From contig LS997567.1 of the NCBI GenBank assembly GCA_000469685.2, forward strand, positions 14,714,785-14,778,784: 64,000 nt of DNA, written 5' to 3'. A model generated the notes under the pieces. The model ran no database searches. It was given only the letters and a program-made list of their open reading frames with translations, and had not been told where the DNA came from. This stretch comes from Haemonchus contortus (taxonomy: Eukaryota > Nematoda > Chromadorea > Rhabditida > Trichostrongylidae). Positions 11,361-21,298 of this stretch are shown in pieces (within the stretch, counting starts at the first letter, position 1; each line of letters begins with the position of its first letter). Both the position numbers and the translations under genes were made by a program.

Positions 11361-12072
11361 GTGATTATTTTGTCCGAGACAAACGAACCATCTGAAGGTG
11401 TGCGACTGTCACAGCCACAAGTTGTCGCATATCTGGACGGAGTATGTGCTGGTGAAGGGAAGCTGTGCGTTGCCGAGAGGCGAGTGACTTGGATTTGTCG
11501 CTCCTCCGGTTTAGGGTTCTCTTTGACCTACTCATTAATTATACTCCATGCTGTGTCTACTGATCTCAGTTCATTTCAACACGAATGCATATACGTTCTT
11601 GTTGATGCGTCGAAAAGCGAGCGATGTAGAAGGTCAACTATTCCAATTTTTGTGACAGCTGAGGCCGAAAAGATTTAAGATCTCAAACCTGCTGAGGAGG
11701 AGTTGAATGACGGTAATGATGCTTCCGAAGAAGAGGACGAGGACGAAAAAAATGTTGTGATACGTTTCGTGCCTTCTGATCTCAGCGTATTGCAACAAAT
11801 ATATGAAGAAATGTGTAGCTGTCAAGAACTGAATGGACGAAAACGACGACTTCTCAGACGAAGATGGAGGTGGAGACATGATAGTAGATGAAAGTGTAAC
11901 GAACAGTGGAGGCGAATGGTATACAGCCGAGAATATTTCAAACGACGAGCATATCGAACTTAGCGAGGAAAGACGAGCTAATTTGAATCGTATTCTGAAT
12001 CATTCTTCTAACGGCTGTGAAGATCATGAACGCACTACAGAAAATGGTGAAAATGATATGGGTGAGCAGTAA
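11361..12072 (+). pseudogene. Processed pseudogene of pICln (methylosome chaperone)
   Basis: pICln is the assembly chaperone that holds Sm proteins in the PRMT5 methylosome before snRNP assembly. The frame shows its PH-like domain (EGVRLSQPQ, GKLCVAERRVTWI, SSGLGFSLTY, LHAVSTD), then an acidic loop (ASEEEDEDE), the signature IRFVPSDLSVLQQIYEEMC, a second acidic stretch, and the C-terminal GGEWYTAENI..LSEERRANL block. The 710 bp is uninterrupted by introns. Lesions are GTG where the start ATG is expected (11361), an in-frame TAA at 11676-11678, and a frameshift at about 11830 consistent with loss of two bases. The SL1 copy abuts the start. I infer retroposition of a mature trans-spliced mRNA. 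No poly(A) tail or target duplication is visible at the 3' side. Confidence 0.88.
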
Positions 12073-12459
12073 ATGTCATCGTATCAGACAGTTTTCTGCA
12101 GTGGTCTGTCGCGGCAGTTCGCCCTGATGCGTCTTTGATCTCGGACATTTGCTTTCTTCCTCTTGCGCCACCGAATACTCAATTCTGTTTTACCTGTATC
12201 ACTTAAATCTGATTGAGATAATCATTCACACTGCGAGATTTTTGATTCTGTTGGTAATGATCCTTTTCCCTGATGTCGTATTGGAGGTGACATTTAATTT
12301 TGAAAATGCTAATGAAAGTTTTCAGAGGAAGTTTTCAGTGTCAACCAGCTCTTTGCAATTGCCGGCAACTTCATCGCTGAATCATCACTTCGTTGTTCTT
12401 ATAAAAATCTTTCTCATGAAAGATAGCGCTTTCGATTTTCTAACCAGGACGCGATCGTT

Positions 12460-12705
12460 CTATTTGTTGAAGATTGCTGTTGCTGTGCAAACATTTCTTG
12501 TCAAGGGAAACGATGCAGGGCCGTATCTCAACTTAAGCGAGTCAACAACCTCCACTTTCCATTCAACACTGTCTGTTGCTGGAATGAATTGCCATTTCTG
12601 CATTTCATAAAGATGGCAATGAGGCTTCTGCTTGACAATCTGCCCTCCCGACAGCCTGACAGAGTCCTGACCGTTACCTTCCTCTAACAGGTCACCCAGG
12701 ATCAC
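12460..12705 (-). CDS. Unrecognised ORF, possibly an exon
   Basis: The minus-strand frame ends at 12460 and gives about 80 residues with balanced composition, including SVRLSGGQIVKQKPHCHLYE and SVEWKVEVVDSLKLRYG. No family is recognised. It overlaps a plus-strand ORF (12149-12610) of low-complexity hydrophobic composition, which I consider less likely. It could be a decayed transposon domain, since it lies inside the interrupted maT region. No confident splice sites were assigned. Confidence 0.2.
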   Translation of the reverse strand: MILGDLLEEGNGQDSVRLSGGQIVKQKPHCHLYEMQKWQFIPATDSVEWKVEVVDSLKLRYGPASFPLTRNVCTATAIFNK

Positions 12706-12899
12706 GATAGACTCGCAAACTATAGTACTCGGACTATTATAATAGTCCTATCTTTGAGAACACCGGCCATTCTACTCCTTCGAGCCTTGCTCGGTTAGCT
12801 CTGCTTCCATGTCTCATTTGAGAGCCTTCTGCACTGTCAGTATGGTAATCCGAATAATTTTACTACGCGCTTGCATGCAAATGATTGCGTGTGACATTA

Positions 12900-13528
12900 C
12901 CCTTTGACGGCCATGGCACCCGCCGGTGGGTGCCACTATGACTGGCTCGTGGGACCATGGCACCCAATGTTGGGTTACACCATACTTTTTCTTTTATTTG
13001 CGCATTTGAAACTTATTTGATATTTTCATATTCATTAACAAACGCGATGGTATCTATATTCAACATGTTCCACGTGAATGTTTTATAGGAAGCTTATTTA
13101 TTACAAACAGATATAGTCAGTGGAGTAGTACTGGAAAGGTTGTGATGCTTCGGCCAGATTTGTGTGTTCCTGGAAGCAGTTGAGGCAGTACATAAATTGC
13201 CTGATTTGCGATAATGTGATCGCGCGGTCGATCTCTTCACTCCCAAGTTCCTTAGATGTTATACGAATTCCTTCTGCTTACACTATTACCAAAATTCTAA
13301 CCTACATTGCTTCCAAACCCGAACTGCAATTCTAAACCTGAGTTTAATATAAGATAAAACAAGATCTGATGCTTCTGTTATGCGAAAATATTGCTAAGTT
13401 TATTAAGCCAGAGAAAGGAGTTCTTCCTGGGACCATGGCACCCACCGGTGGGTGCCAGTCGCGCACGAAAGGGAGGGGGCGTGGTACCATGGGCGCGTCA
13501 CGTCAAAATCGGCATTGTCGTCAAAGGG
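12900..13528. mobile_element. TTAA-type (piggyBac-like) MITE
   Basis: Ends are CCCTTTGACGG (12900) and CGTCAAAGGG (13528). The right flank is TTAA (13529-13532) and the left flank is ATTA, a one-step decay of TTAA. The CCC..GGG termini with a TTAA target are the hallmark of piggyBac-like elements. Each end carries a nested palindrome of the form GGCACCCACCGGTGGGTGCC. There is no transposase, so it is non-autonomous. Confidence 0.65.
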
Positions 13529-14316
13529 TTAAATGAGCCTTCACCTAACAAAAGATATCGGAGGTCTCGCCTCAGTAACAGTGCATATTGCAAAAAAACC
13601 TACATATGGAACCAATTATGAAGTGGAATTAATAAACTACTTCCGCCCTAGAAGTCCTGAATTTTGGCCCCTATAATTTTTGAGACACACTGTAATATAT
13701 TCTGAATGAAAAGGGCACAAAATACTGAAAAGCTCCTAAAACAGATGTTTGAAGAATCAGATTCCAGAAATCGTAATTACTTTCCGACCACCCAGTATAT
13801 ACAACGGAATCTCAACTCAACTACAACTACAACTCGCAAAATCTGATATGACCTGGAGAAACACCTGAAGGAGTTGGAGCAAGTCCGGAATGAGAACAGA
13901 GCAGAAGCGAGCTTAGCAGAGCCCCGCCCCAAAATGCGCGGCTGTTGGGTGGTGCCATGAGCAGAACTTCCTGGTTTGGTCTCTTGGTCTCCTAACAGTT
14001 CAGACGTCTAGTAAACAAGCAAGGGTTGGGGATGGGTCAACAAATGGAATGAAGGAGACTCACCGTCGGTAGGCGGAGCGTCTTCGCAATGAGTGGCGTT
14101 TTCCATGTATGTTCATAACTCGATTCAATGGAGGCGTAGAGACCAAAAAAAATCAAAAGAATTAAGCAAGGCCTTATGCACGTTTAGCAAGATAGGCGGA
14201 GGAAATAGAAGGTTTTTTACAGAAAATAAATATAATTTTGTTCGAAATGTTGTAGAACGCGGGAAAATGTGATTAGAGGCAATAGAAGAAATGCGGTCAA
14301 ACCACGGAAGTGCACA
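13529..14316. other. No gene; maT terminal repeat and satellite units
   Basis: The terminal-repeat-like sequence of a maT-like element (reading leftward CAGTGTGTCTCAAAAATTAT) ends at 13694. The rest holds degenerate copies of the GAACG..GGAAAA satellite unit (14090-14316). No protein is recognised. Confidence 0.45.
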
Positions 14317-14412
14317 GAGTTTCCCTGAGGTAGGCGGGGTTAAGATCAAAAATTCATCTATCTATTTAGAAACGTTCTAGAATGCGAGACAAGTCGAGAA
14401 TAGGTTCTTTAA

Positions 14413-14557
14413 TGAGCACAAGACGGCAATTAACATGCACACCGGAGAATTAGGTTTACAGTGACTAACAGTATGAATGTATGGACAATGTGCATAGTTT
14501 AGCACTAGTCAAGCCAATGATAGTTAGCATACGACCGTTGAGCGGTCTTCCGCAACA
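14413..14557 (-). repeat. gypsy LTR (3' copy)
   Basis: 145 bp, TGAGCACAAGACGGC to CCGCAACA, homologous along its length to 21921-22079 (shared blocks ATTAACATGCACACCG, GTGACTAACAGT, AAGCC.ATGA.AGTT.GCATA). It is about 14 bp shorter owing to a deletion, so the two copies have diverged and the insertion is not recent. Confidence 0.8.
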
Positions 14558-15194
14558 ACTCCCCCTATGATGAAATGTGGGAGTGAGAAAAACAGAAAAT
14601 AGCGAGGACATTCATCTGATAATAAATGTCCATGCTCCCATGTGTGAGACTTGAGGCTTGACTTGACTTGACGTCGTCTCGGCGGTCGGCGAATAACTGC
14701 CGTCGTGCGTTCGGGCTGATTCGATGATAGAGCAGTTGCGTTTGAGATGTCGTTTCCCGATACTGACTAGCTTTCATTGGAAACAGACGTGGTGGTTTGA
14801 TTCGGCACCGTCGGGTTTGCACAATGTGGCGTATTCATCGATGAATCACAAGTATCCAATAGTGTATCTTGTGCTTCTTTAGGTATGCGGTGACGCATGA
14901 TTTGCATGACGGCGCTCCAGTGCTTCTTTGATCAGCACATCATATTCTGCTTTCTCATGACGAGAGAGAACTTTTGCGGGGATCCAGTTTTTCATTCCTC
15001 TCTGAAAATTCATAGCCCAGACAGCATCTTCTGGTCAGAAAGATTTCGGACGGGTGCGTTATGGCGGTCGAACTGTTCTTCCATGTTCTTGTCCCGTTCC
15101 GCAGTTACGTGCCGAGGCATAGTAAGCAGAGTGAGTGGTGTACGAAGTTGATGTCCTATGAAGTTCTAGCTGGTGATCGCCCTTCAAGAGAGGA

Positions 15195-15493
15195 TTTTCA
15201 CGGGGTGCTCTGATAAGATAAGAGAAGTTCCTGTACAGCTTCCGTCGTCGTTTCGAAGTTTTTCAGCTTTCCCAATCCTCGCTTGAGGGTGTGTACGAAT
15301 CTTTCACTTCGACCTTCCGATCGTGGGTGGTAGTGAGGAGAGCGGAGGTGGGCGATACCATTTGCTTTGCGAAATTCCGTGAAGTCCATCGAGGTGAGCT
15401 GACTTCCGTTATCAGGAACCAGAGTTTCGGGGTCTCCAAACTGCAAACAGCCTCCTGAGTACCCATATATGTAGTAGCTTTGATTCAGGTTGA
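15195..15493 (-). pseudogene. gypsy integrase core, C-terminal half
   Basis: The minus-strand frame includes FGDPETLVPDNGSQLTSMDF, then HYHPRSEGRSERFVHTLK. This is the D..35..E part of the retroviral integrase core (Asp of PDNG, Glu of SERF). The N-terminal part of the core lies beyond the PLE at 18645-18760 (HVDFAGP carries the first Asp). The core therefore looks intact at the triad but is physically split by the PLE insertion, and frames are also broken. Confidence 0.8.
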
Positions 15494-15507
15494 AGACATC
15501 TCAGTGA
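15494..15507. repeat. Left target-site duplication of the PLE
   Basis: AGACATCTCAGTGA, repeated exactly at 18631-18644 on the far side of the element. Both lie within the gypsy integrase reading frame, which fixes the insertion boundaries. Confidence 0.88.
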
Positions 15508-15555
15508 TGTTGAACTTGCTTGAAACTCCCACGAGATTGTTATAAAAATTTATTT

Positions 15556-15589
15556 GCTAACGTTTCGGCGATATCGCCTTCTTCAGAGC
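15556..15589 (-). ncRNA. Hammerhead-like ribozyme motif, left PLE arm
   Basis: Antisense to the plus strand: stem I half GCT, core CTGAAGA, stem II with the self-complementary GGCGATATCGCC, core GAAA, a minimal palindromic ACGT stem III and cleavage triplet GTT followed by AGC. This fits the minimal hammerheads reported in PLE pseudo-LTRs, which are thought to act as dimers. One extra A follows the CTGAAGA core. Confidence 0.65.
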
Positions 15590-15946
15590 CTGAAAGTGGA
15601 TCAAAACAATTTGCGGATATTAGATCAAAGGTCTCCACAACCCTACAGAAGCTCGAGACCCCCCAGAGCACCACGTAACCCAAAGGAGGAGCACTCACCG
15701 TCACTTCGTGGATCCTCGAAATCACCCAGCCACCGATTGTGGGACCAGGTCAGCCGGGCTTGGTCTTCATCGGAATCCTTGTGGGAAGGCCAACCTTATA
15801 TAAGGCCTCAGTTCCCGCGCAATTGTGAGGCATTCCTCCCTCCGGTTCATTTTTGGATTGGTGGCCTGTATCCAAAATGCCTCGAGGGATTTGCGCGCGC
15901 ACAATTGCGGTTCCTGGGCCACGACCTCCACGGTGACCTCAAAAAC

Positions 15947-18328
15947 TATTTGGAGGATCGCCTTTGGAAGAGAATAGTAAGTGGATCCATTACCATTTGT
16001 GATGATATTCGGTCTAAGGTTAAAGCAACTTTACAAAAGAAGTTCGATGACCTTTTCAGCTCAACATGTAATCGGAAAGGGGGGTCATCTTGCACCGTTA
16101 CCAAGGGGATTCCCGGAAATCACGAAGCCGACACGACCACTCAGAGGGGCTCGTTCAAATCTCGGGTCACTGTGTTGGGAGGCTTCCCCTTATCTGGCTG
16201 CGCTCGTTCAGTTTTGGAACTGGGCCCAAGTTTCTCACCCTCGCAGCCCATTTCCACAGTTGTCATGCGGAAGGTAATGTGCAGCCTGCACGAACTCCAA
16301 GACCGACTCCGTTATAAGATTAGATTAGACAACGGTCTCCTAACGGCGGAACAGGCCAGAAAGGTGCCCTCCATCCCCTTCCCGCCCACGTATTTCAAGC
16401 AACAGGAGCCACACATAGACGCCGACGCCAATTTCCGGGTTTTCGCAGACGAAGTGTTCAAGGTGCTCAGTAGGTCAGAAAAGCAAAACACGCGATCCAA
16501 CATCTCGCGGGAGCAGGCACAAGGCATAAAGGAACTTCGAGACTTAATAGGGTCTCGCACTATAAGACTATCTGTCAGCGACAAAGGGGGCGAATTCGTG
16601 GTGATCCCCAGTCAACTCGATCGGGAAATAACAGAATACCGCCTGGCGGATACCTCCCTATATCGCCCAGCCTCTGTCAAAGAGTTTCAAGCGCAGCTCC
16701 GTAGATTAAACCGGGTGTGGGTCACTGAAGCACGGTCGGCAGGACTGAATTCTAGCATAATTACACGCCTTAAAATTGAATCACCATGCTGTCCAGTCCT
16801 GTACCTGCTAATAAAAACGCATAAATTTTCGGAAGCAGAAGACCTGACTTCTGTTAATCCCGCCTCGGTAAAAGTCCGTCCCATCATAAGCTGCGTGGGT
16901 GGTCCGACTGACCGTATCGCGTGATTCCTTAATACTATTTTGGTGCAGCTTCTAAAATTCATACCATCCCACCTAGCGAACACCCAAATGTTTTTGGATC
17001 GCCTTGGCGCAATACGTCCAAGTAATTCATGCGCTATGGAGTCCTTTGATGTAGAAGCCCTCTATACCAACGTCAGCAACGGGTCTGCTATGGAAGCCGT
17101 ACTCGAGCTCCTTAGCCAGCACCAAACCGATATCAATATGCAAGGGCTCTCTATATCGCAACTGATTGCACTTCTGAAAGAGTGTCTCAGTTGTAACATT
17201 TTCAGGTGGTCGGGAAGGTTTTTTGCGCAGACTAGAGGCTTGGCCATGGGACAACGGCTGGCACCTACTTTGGCAGTGGCTTTCATGGCCAAGGTAGAAG
17301 CGCCCGTATTGAAACACCTCCCCTTGCTTTATTGCAGATATATAGATGATTGCTTTATTGTCTGTTCGACGCAGAAAGAGATAGATACGTGTTTTGACCT
17401 ACTCAACATACAGTCAGAGCACATCAAGCTAACACGGGAAAAACCTACCGGAGATTGGCTTCCTTTCTTAAACGTTCGAGTAAGGTTGCAGGGCGATGTG
17501 GTTGCTACGAATTGGTACAGAAAACCAAGCAATAAAAACATCATCGTCCATTGTCGCTCGGCTCATCCTCTCCAGACAAAACGAGCTGTTGTGAGGAACA
17601 TGTTCCGAACCGCCGCGAAGGTCTGTACTGGAGAGGATGAGCGAAAAGAATCGTTGGAAATGGCACGCGACATTGCTCAGCTAAATGGTTACTCCATCTC
17701 CCCAACCACCCACAGAGTTTTTTCCAGTGGCGCCGAACGGAGACATGGTAGTGCCTTCATGGAGGGGAAAGTTCCCTTCGTGCTGCCATTTATCTCTGAT
17801 GAAGTCAGCACCGCCATCAGAAAATGTCTCAAGAGGGCAGGCTTGGAAAATTCGGTAGCCATTATAAACGTGCCACCCTTCAATCTAAAGCAACGCCTGG
17901 TTCGAAACCGGCAGTATGACCGCCTATGTACCACCTCAAACTGTGTGGTATGTCCAGCTGGCAGGGAAGGGGATTGCGCTATGTCTGGGGTGGTCTATAA
18001 GATCACTTGCCGTAACTGCGGGGATGAGTATATTGGTGAAACGGCAAGACCACTCCACGTAAGAATTAAGGAACACCTAGATGGCATGAATCGATCGAGG
18101 GAGTCCACCGCCTTAGGAGCCCACCGCGTTCAAAATCATAACGGAGGCGTTTTTGAGGTCACCGTGGAGGTCGTGGCCCAGGAACCGCAATTGTGCGCGC
18201 GCAAATCCCTCGAGGCATTTTGGATACAGGCCACCAATCCAAAAATGAACCGGAGGGAGGAATGCCTCACAATTACGCAGGAACTGAGGCCTTATATAAG
18301 GTTGGCCTTCCCACAAGGATTCCGATGA
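15947..18328 (+). pseudogene. PLE reverse transcriptase / GIY-YIG protein, one stop codon
   Basis: One frame runs about 790 codons. Order: N-terminal RSVLELGPSFSP (about 16210), the PLE-specific DKGGEFVVIP (about 16580), RPIISCVGGPTDRI (about 16880), SFDVEALYTNVS (about 17042), GLAMGQRLAPTLA (about 17240), catalytic YIDD (17339-17350), WYRKPSNKN, a Cys cluster (NCVVC, EGDC) and the GIY-YIG endonuclease GVVYKITCRNCGDEYIGET (about 17986-18042) with RPLHVRIKEH. The RT resembles telomerase RT and the nuclease nicks target DNA for primed reverse transcription. A TGA at 16922-16924 replaces a Trp codon that is present in the copy at 31.4 kb. All other motifs look intact. Any ATG in the antisense left arm is not the real start. 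Confidence 0.88.
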
Positions 18329-18505
18329 AGACCAAGCCCGGCTGACCTGGTCCCACAATCGGTTGCTGGGTGATTTCGAGGATCCACGAAGTGACGGTGA
18401 GTGCTCCTCCTTTGGGTTACGTGGTGCTCTGGGGGGTCTCGAACTTCTGCAGGGTTGTGGAGACCTTTGATCTAATATCCGCAAATTGTTTTGATCCACT
18501 TTCAG

Positions 18506-18539
18506 GCTCTGAAGAAGGCGATATCGCCGAAACGTTAGC
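18506..18539 (+). ncRNA. Hammerhead-like ribozyme motif, right PLE arm
   Basis: Sense-strand copy of the same motif: GCT, CTGAAGA (18509-18515), stem II 18516-18528, GAAAC (18529-18533), GTT, AGC. It is identical in core to the left arm. Stem I is only 3 bp here, against 5 bp in the 30.1-kb element. Confidence 0.65.
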
Positions 18540-18630
18540 AAATAAATTTTTATAACAACCTCATGGGAGTTTCAAGCAAGTTCAACATCAATTCACAACA
18601 ATGCCGAGGTTTATTGAAGCCAGAACGTGG

Positions 18631-18644
18631 AGACATCTCAGTGA
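18631..18644. repeat. Right target-site duplication of the PLE
   Basis: Exact copy of AGACATCTCAGTGA from 15494-15507. The gypsy integrase frame resumes immediately after it. Confidence 0.88.
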
Positions 18645-19015
18645 ATTCTGGTCATCTTGAGTAGGCATCCACAACAATGAGAAACAATTTTTTAATGTAC
18701 TGGTCCAGCAAAGTCCACATGGCTACGTAACAATGGCTTCTCTCCCTTCAGCCACGCGAAGAGTTCCGTTCTGACTGGTGCTTTGGCAACTTCTTGACAG
18801 CTAGCATTTTCCAACAAAATTTCCGCTCTCCTTTGTTATGTTTGTCCAGTATACATAAGATCGAGCAAGATCCTTTATCTTTAACATACACGGATGTCCT
18901 TCGTGCAACAAGGCAAGCACACGATTCGGGAGTTTTGACGGGATCACGATCCTTGGTCCGAAGAAGAGCCAGTCGTCGTGGAGTGAGAGAAAATGACGAA
19001 GTGTGAATTAACTTT
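18645..19015 (-). pseudogene. gypsy integrase, zinc finger and start of core
   Basis: The minus-strand fragments include HFLSLHDDWLFFGPRIVIPS, then RVLALLHEGHPCMLKIKDLA, matching the H-H-C-C integrase zinc-binding region (H..H..G H P/G...). Further 3' is HVDFAGP, the first catalytic Asp of the core. Stops separate the pieces. The core is then cut by the PLE at 18644. Confidence 0.7.
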
Positions 19016-19106
19016 TTATCTTCGGTAAAGCTTTCTTCGGTCATTTGTCTTCGCGAACATACTGAATCACATCCTTCAGTGTTTCGTCTTTGACACTCTC
19101 TTCCGA

Positions 19107-19650
19107 TCAGGTTCTATCGATGGAAACATGTGTTTTCACAGCCTTACTTTCGAGCTCAGCCTGATGTGAAGCGGCTGCAATGGCGATGTACTCGGCTTGT
19201 TCCGCTTGCTCCGCAATCAGAGGTGACAAGGCATCAGCTCGTCCAGAGTCTGTAGTTTTCCTGTACTCAATTTTGAAGTCGTATCCTCGAAGTATCAATG
19301 ACCAGCGTAGGAGACGATCGGCTGTGTAGCATGGTAAGGCTCTCTTGCTTCCAAATATTGATAGTTAGGTTTATAGTCTGTAAGAATGGTAAAATGGCGT
19401 CCTAACAAATATCTATGAAACCTGCGGACTGCGTAGACCAATGCAAGACTCTTTTTTCGATTTGACCATAATTCTTTGCTGCTGCTGTGAGGTTTTGACT
19501 GGCATGGCTAATTGCTTTCTGTGAACCATCTGGGAAGCGGTGAAGGATGACGGCTCCGATGCCATATCCTGAAGCATCAGCCGCGACAATCGGGTCCAAC
19601 TTGGAGTCATAGTGTGTGAGCAGGACTGGAGAAGTCAGCATTCCCTTGGC
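19107..19650 (-). pseudogene. gypsy RNase H
   Basis: The frames read PIVAADASGYGIGAVILHRF, then KAISHASQNLTAAAKNYGQI and, after a shift, LRWSLILRGYDFKIEYRK and RADALSPL. This is the Ty3/gypsy RNase H signature (DAS..GIGAVL, ..SR.L..AE.NY, ..L.GYDF.I.YR.G..N..ADALSR). The last motif has lost its final Arg and the frames are broken. Confidence 0.8.
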
Positions 19651-19826
19651 TTTTTTGGAAGCAGTTTGGCATTCCCCTTGAGGACCACTTTAGAGGTACA
19701 TCCTTCCTCAACAGCGCATCGAGTGGGGGCACGAAGTTGACGCATTTCCGGAATGAATGCTCTGTGGTGGTTCAGCATTCCAAGAAAGAAGCGGAGCTGT
19801 GCGACATAACCGGGTCGTGGCACTCT

Positions 19827-20480
19827 TGTGATGGCTTAAATCATCTCAGGATCCAGACGTCGGTAGCCTGCGTCGACTATGTTTTCAAGATAATGAATCT
19901 CTGAAATCATAAAATGACATTTTTCTTCGCGCACACGAAACCCATGCCGTTCAATTCGACGAAGAAGAGCCCCGAGATTGTGGCGGTGCTTCTTTGTAGT
20001 TTGTCCCGAAATGAAAATAATTATGTCCTCTCGATGCGCTGCTACTCTGTCAAGTCCTGCTATCATAGAATCGATGATTTGTTGAAATATACGTGCAGCA
20101 TACTTTACCTCAAATAGTAGAAGGTTGTAGCGGAAAAGGCCACGATGGGTATTGATTGCGAGCAATTCTGTTTAGTCTTCATCTGATTCAATTTGCAGGT
20201 ATGCATCGGCTAGGTCGATCTGCGAGAATAGCTGAACACAGTTGAGTTTTGTGAAGAATCTTCCGTTGTCGGCAGTGGATGTTGATGGAGTGGAAGAGGA
20301 CAGTTAAGCAGTCGGAAAATCTGCACATGGTCAGTTCTGCCATTGTTTTTCTTCATAACAACTAGTGGTGCTGCCCAGTCTGAATGATCAACTGCTGTCA
20401 GAACTCTTTCTCAAAGTAAGCGGTCGATTTCTGTGTTAACGGCTGGTTGAGAGGCAAATGGCACAGGTCGCTTTTCACGG
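19827..20480 (-). pseudogene. gypsy reverse transcriptase, catalytic motif lost
   Basis: The minus-strand ORF 19836-20165 contains INTHRGLFRYNLLLFEVKYA, ARIFQQIIDSMIAGLDRVAA, then HREDIIIF where Y-L-D-D-I is expected, and RIERHGFRVREEKCHF. The family places two catalytic Asp residues there. Here the first is Glu and the Tyr-Leu is His-Arg (20023-20036), so polymerase activity is not possible. The N-terminal fingers region is spread in other frames up to 20480. Confidence 0.8.
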
Positions 20481-20689
20481 ATTGGAACAGTATCCAAGTC
20501 CTGAAGCAAATACATTTGCGAAGTGTGTTCTCAAGTTAGCGATAAAGTCGGTGTGGTTGTTGTACAATGTTGCCGTTGCATGCCGATAGCTATACTGATC
20601 CTTAAGGTAGACGAAAATCCGGCATTTCCAAGCACCATTCGAGTCCTGGCAGATTGGTTGCTTCTGAAAGATAACATCATCCTTGTTCA

Positions 20690-20960
20690 GAGATAGGTTG
20701 GTGGTTGCGATCGAAGATTGTGAAACTAGTATCAAAACATCCATTAATATGCATAGGTAAACCATTAGCGGTTTTCACTGTTCCATTACCTTGGCCAAGA
20801 GTCGGTGACCCGATCTCTCTCCATGGTCTACTCCAGTGTCGAGTTGCAAACAAGTAAGTTACGGGCGCCTTCATGTAGGTACGCGCATCGCGAGCAGTAA
20901 CGGCTACATTCTTGCATCGGAGTTTCCGCTTCATTGTTCTTGTTCTGTGGATTGACAAAT
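20690..20960 (-). pseudogene. gypsy aspartic protease remnant
   Basis: The minus-strand translation contains LQLDTGVDHG (about 20824-20847), matching the retroviral-type aspartic protease motif with its catalytic DTG. It is followed by GSPTLGQGNGTVKTANGLPM, a plausible flap-side segment in another frame. Frames shift within it, so no intact protease exists. Confidence 0.55.
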
Positions 20961-21298
20961 TTTGCGATTTCGTTTATTCGGGATAGGCTCTTGATTTTCA
21001 CAGAAAAAATGATTTCTGAAACTCACTTGCTCTGGACAGTGTTGTTTCTTCACTGGTTTAACCCTGGTGTCCTTTATCTCTTTCGTCTTCATTGTTCAAT
21101 CATCCAATGTAACGAAACTTCCGCATTCACTGATGAAGTTCTCAAGAACTAGGAGAGGGTAACTTTCTTTGAGGCGGTTCATTTGTTCAGTGGCCGAAGC
21201 CGCATTCCTGGACATGACGCGTCTGTGAAACCAGAAACGAAAACGAGACATTCTTCATGCAGGCTTCCTCGAAATTTATCTTAATTGTAGTGCCAAAC

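Larger units (their letters stand above)
14317..15678. repeat. Segmental duplication, copy A
   Basis: Nearly identical to 59424-60785 at a constant offset of 45107. I noticed only a few substitutions (for example CTTCTGG versus CTTCCGG near 15030, and CGAGATTG versus CGAGGTTG near 15536). It spans flanking satellite, the gypsy LTR, the integrase 3' end and the gypsy/PLE junction, so the duplication is younger than the PLE insertion. Similarity resumes to about 15946 after a 43-bp gap. Confidence 0.9.
15508..18630 (+). mobile_element. Penelope-like element with inverted ends (copy 1)
   Basis: Left arm 15508-15946 and right arm 18149-18587 are 439-bp inverted repeats. The left arm is an antisense copy of the element's own 3' end. 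The right end carries a 40-bp extension (18591-18630) absent from the left. Such asymmetric extensions and inverted pseudo-LTRs are known for PLEs. The sense part (15947-18328) encodes a reverse transcriptase with a C-terminal GIY-YIG endonuclease. A 14-bp target duplication flanks it. It is disabled only by one nonsense codon as far as I can see. Confidence 0.88.

Noticed and set aside
11833..12072. A separate 79-codon acidic gene
   Set aside because: It is the C-terminal part of pICln after a frameshift at about 11830, not an independent gene.
15554..15946. An ATG and about 130 codons in front of the PLE polyprotein
   Set aside because: This part is the antisense copy of the element's own 3' end, so the open frame is read-through of the inverted arm, not the native N-terminus.
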